The notes beneath the pieces are model-generated. The model saw nothing but the letters and a program-made list of their open reading frames with translations, did no database searches and had not been told where the DNA came from. From Marivirga atlantica (GTDB taxonomy: Bacteria > Bacteroidota > Bacteroidia > Cytophagales > Cyclobacteriaceae), in NCBI RefSeq assembly GCF_016734805.1, contig NZ_JAERQG010000006.1, forward strand, positions 1 to 64,000: 64,000 nt of DNA. The letters run 5' to 3'. A program made the position numbers and the translations under genes. Each line of letters starts with the position of its first letter. Within the stretch, counting starts at the first letter, position 1. Below, piece by piece: positions 63,123 to 64,000 of this stretch.

Positions 63123-64000
63123 TTATTTTCGTAGCAGATCTAATAATCTCTCAAACTTAGATTTAGACTCCCAATGATTAAGCTCTTTTTTCAGAGTTGT
63201 TTTTTGCGAGACCTCCTTCTGCAATGCGAGATCAAATGTTTTTAAATTTCTCTGGGTTTTTCTAAGCTGTTGATCTTTAAGCTCCAAACCTTCCTTCAAA
63301 ACGTTAATTTTATCTTGACTAATTTGAATCCTCTGTTTTAATGCTGTGATTTGTTCTTCACGTTCTTTAAGAGCTTCATTTTCTAAATATTTGGAAGTAC
63401 AGGTATCAATCCAGAGATCACCGTAAATCTGTTTAGAAAAGGCATGTTTCATTATATTTCTCAGTTGGTCTTCTTCACGCTCTGATACCTCGGAAGCTGT
63501 TTTTTTAATCTTAAGCTTTGACCCGATCACAACCTCTGCCATGGACAATCCTTTTTTTTCAAAATCAATGATTTTTTGGCCTCTTAATTCATTGGTTACA
63601 TACACTTCCAGAATCAATATTCTGTTCCATTTAAGTGCGAGCCATGCTGGCTTTGAGAAAAGCACGAGCAAATCAACAATGTATTCATTGTCATTTGCTG
63701 TTGTACGATGTTCTTCAAATATTTGGTCTGCTTCAATGTCAATATCTACTTTCTTGTAAGGCTTAAACCGTTTATCGGTAAGTTTAAGGTGTAAGGTACG
63801 TAAGTTAGAGATGACCTCCTGAGCCAATTGATGCGCTATGGTCAAGCCTGAAGAGCCTTTTTTATCATCGGGTATTTGTCCCGGATAAAACCTGAATGTT
63901 TTCTGACGTTGATTGAAAGTGAGTTTGTAACTATTAGGGTCTTTTTTAAGGTATAATGGAAAATTATGCTCCTTAAATTTTTTGTAATCCAACTCAGACA
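63123..64000 (-). CDS. Possible PD-(D/E)XK nuclease-like protein with coiled coil, 5' end outside window
   Basis: An open frame of at least 292 codons that continues past the window edge; the first visible start-like codon is TTG 63992. About residues 90-175 read like a CoiA/PD-(D/E)XK core: YIVDLLVLFSKPAWLALKWN, then ILILEVYVTNELRGQKIIDF and KKGLSMAEVVIG. The Asp and Glu fit, but the usual Lys after the Glu is not in register. Residues 205-289 form a long coiled coil. Nuclease activity is inferred from the pattern only. Confidence 0.6.
   Translation of the reverse strand, partial: SELDYKKFKEHNFPLYLKKDPNSYKLTFNQRQKTFRFYPGQIPDDKKGSSGLTIAHQLAQEVISNLRTLHLKLTDKRFKPYKKVDIDIEADQIFEEHRTTANDNEYIVDLLVLFSKPAWLALKWNRILILEVYVTNELRGQKIIDFEKKGLSMAEVVIGSKLKIKKTASEVSEREEDQLRNIMKHAFSKQIYGDLWIDTCTSKYLENEALKEREEQITALKQRIQISQDKINVLKEGLELKDQQLRKTQRNLKTFDLALQKEVSQKTTLKKELNHWESKSKFERLLDLLRK

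Larger units (their letters stand above)
56294..64000. mobile_element. tRNA-Thr-integrated phage-like or integrative element (right end outside window)
   Basis: Starts at the truncated tRNA-Thr, followed by a tyrosine integrase reading inward and a leftward gene block with ATGA overlaps: membrane/coiled-coil proteins, an ATPase, a double DNA methyltransferase, small proteins and a possible nuclease. Codon use and GC are somewhat higher than in the chromosome to the left. No capsid, tail or conjugation gene is inside the window, so prophage and ICE cannot be told apart. Confidence 0.75.

Overview
The window looks like a chromosome segment of a marine-type Bacteroidota, most likely Cytophagales. 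The basis is AT-rich DNA, start codons without clear Shine-Dalgarno sequences, OmpA/PD40 outer-membrane proteins, a type IX secretion (T9SS) C-terminal sorting domain, DUF2911 and DUF6660 proteins, and 800-residue double MacB/FtsX permeases. The genus cannot be fixed from the sequence.

Region 1 (1 to about 8906) is the right part of a Tn3-family transposon. It carries a metal cluster read leftward: an ArsR-type regulator, a MerT-HMA fusion (MerTP), a MerP-like protein, a GDCCVxC protein, a flavoprotein disulfide reductase, a DUF6660 protein, a tiny lysine-rich membrane peptide and the first 383 codons of a CusA/CzcA pump. The resolvase and transposase read rightward. Directly after them lies the C-terminal end of an MFS transporter with no start, so the element appears to have interrupted that gene.

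Region 2 (9071-24451) is ordinary chromosome. It holds a deoxyhypusine-synthase-like gene with a TetR regulator and an OmpA-like protein, a double UspA protein, a 3-methyladenine glycosylase, a DUF2911 protein, a second OmpA-like protein, a sodium:solute symporter coupled to a 45-residue membrane protein, hflK-hflC, an M28 peptidase lipoprotein, a nucleoside deaminase and an FAD oxidoreductase.

Region 3 (24527-47033) is a large MacAB/TolC-like export locus: one TolC protein, two ATPases, one HlyD adaptor and six paralogous fused permeases that all end in LKDE. It is flanked by a sigma-54-type response regulator and a histidine kinase. The same dyad, close to TCCGA-N2-TCGGA, lies 115-150 bp ahead of three leftward transcription units, each time with a sigma-54-like -24/-12 candidate nearer the gene. 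This predicts a self-contained envelope-stress or toxic-compound export regulon.

Region 4 (47042-55933) is a co-directional set: a LacI regulator, a secreted membrane-anchored protein, a 2004-residue T9SS surface protein (PKD, DUF285 repeats, LamG, FnIII-like) and a caspase-family protease.

Region 5 (56294-64000) is the start of an integrated element. It begins at a 3' tRNA-Thr(UGU) fragment, followed by a tyrosine integrase. A leftward module then encodes membrane/coiled-coil proteins, a RecA/DnaB-like ATPase, a single-chain C5-cytosine plus N6-adenine DNA methyltransferase, a PPY-motif protein, a basic peptide and a possible nuclease cut by the window edge. The far end, where an intact tRNA-Thr is expected, lies outside the window.
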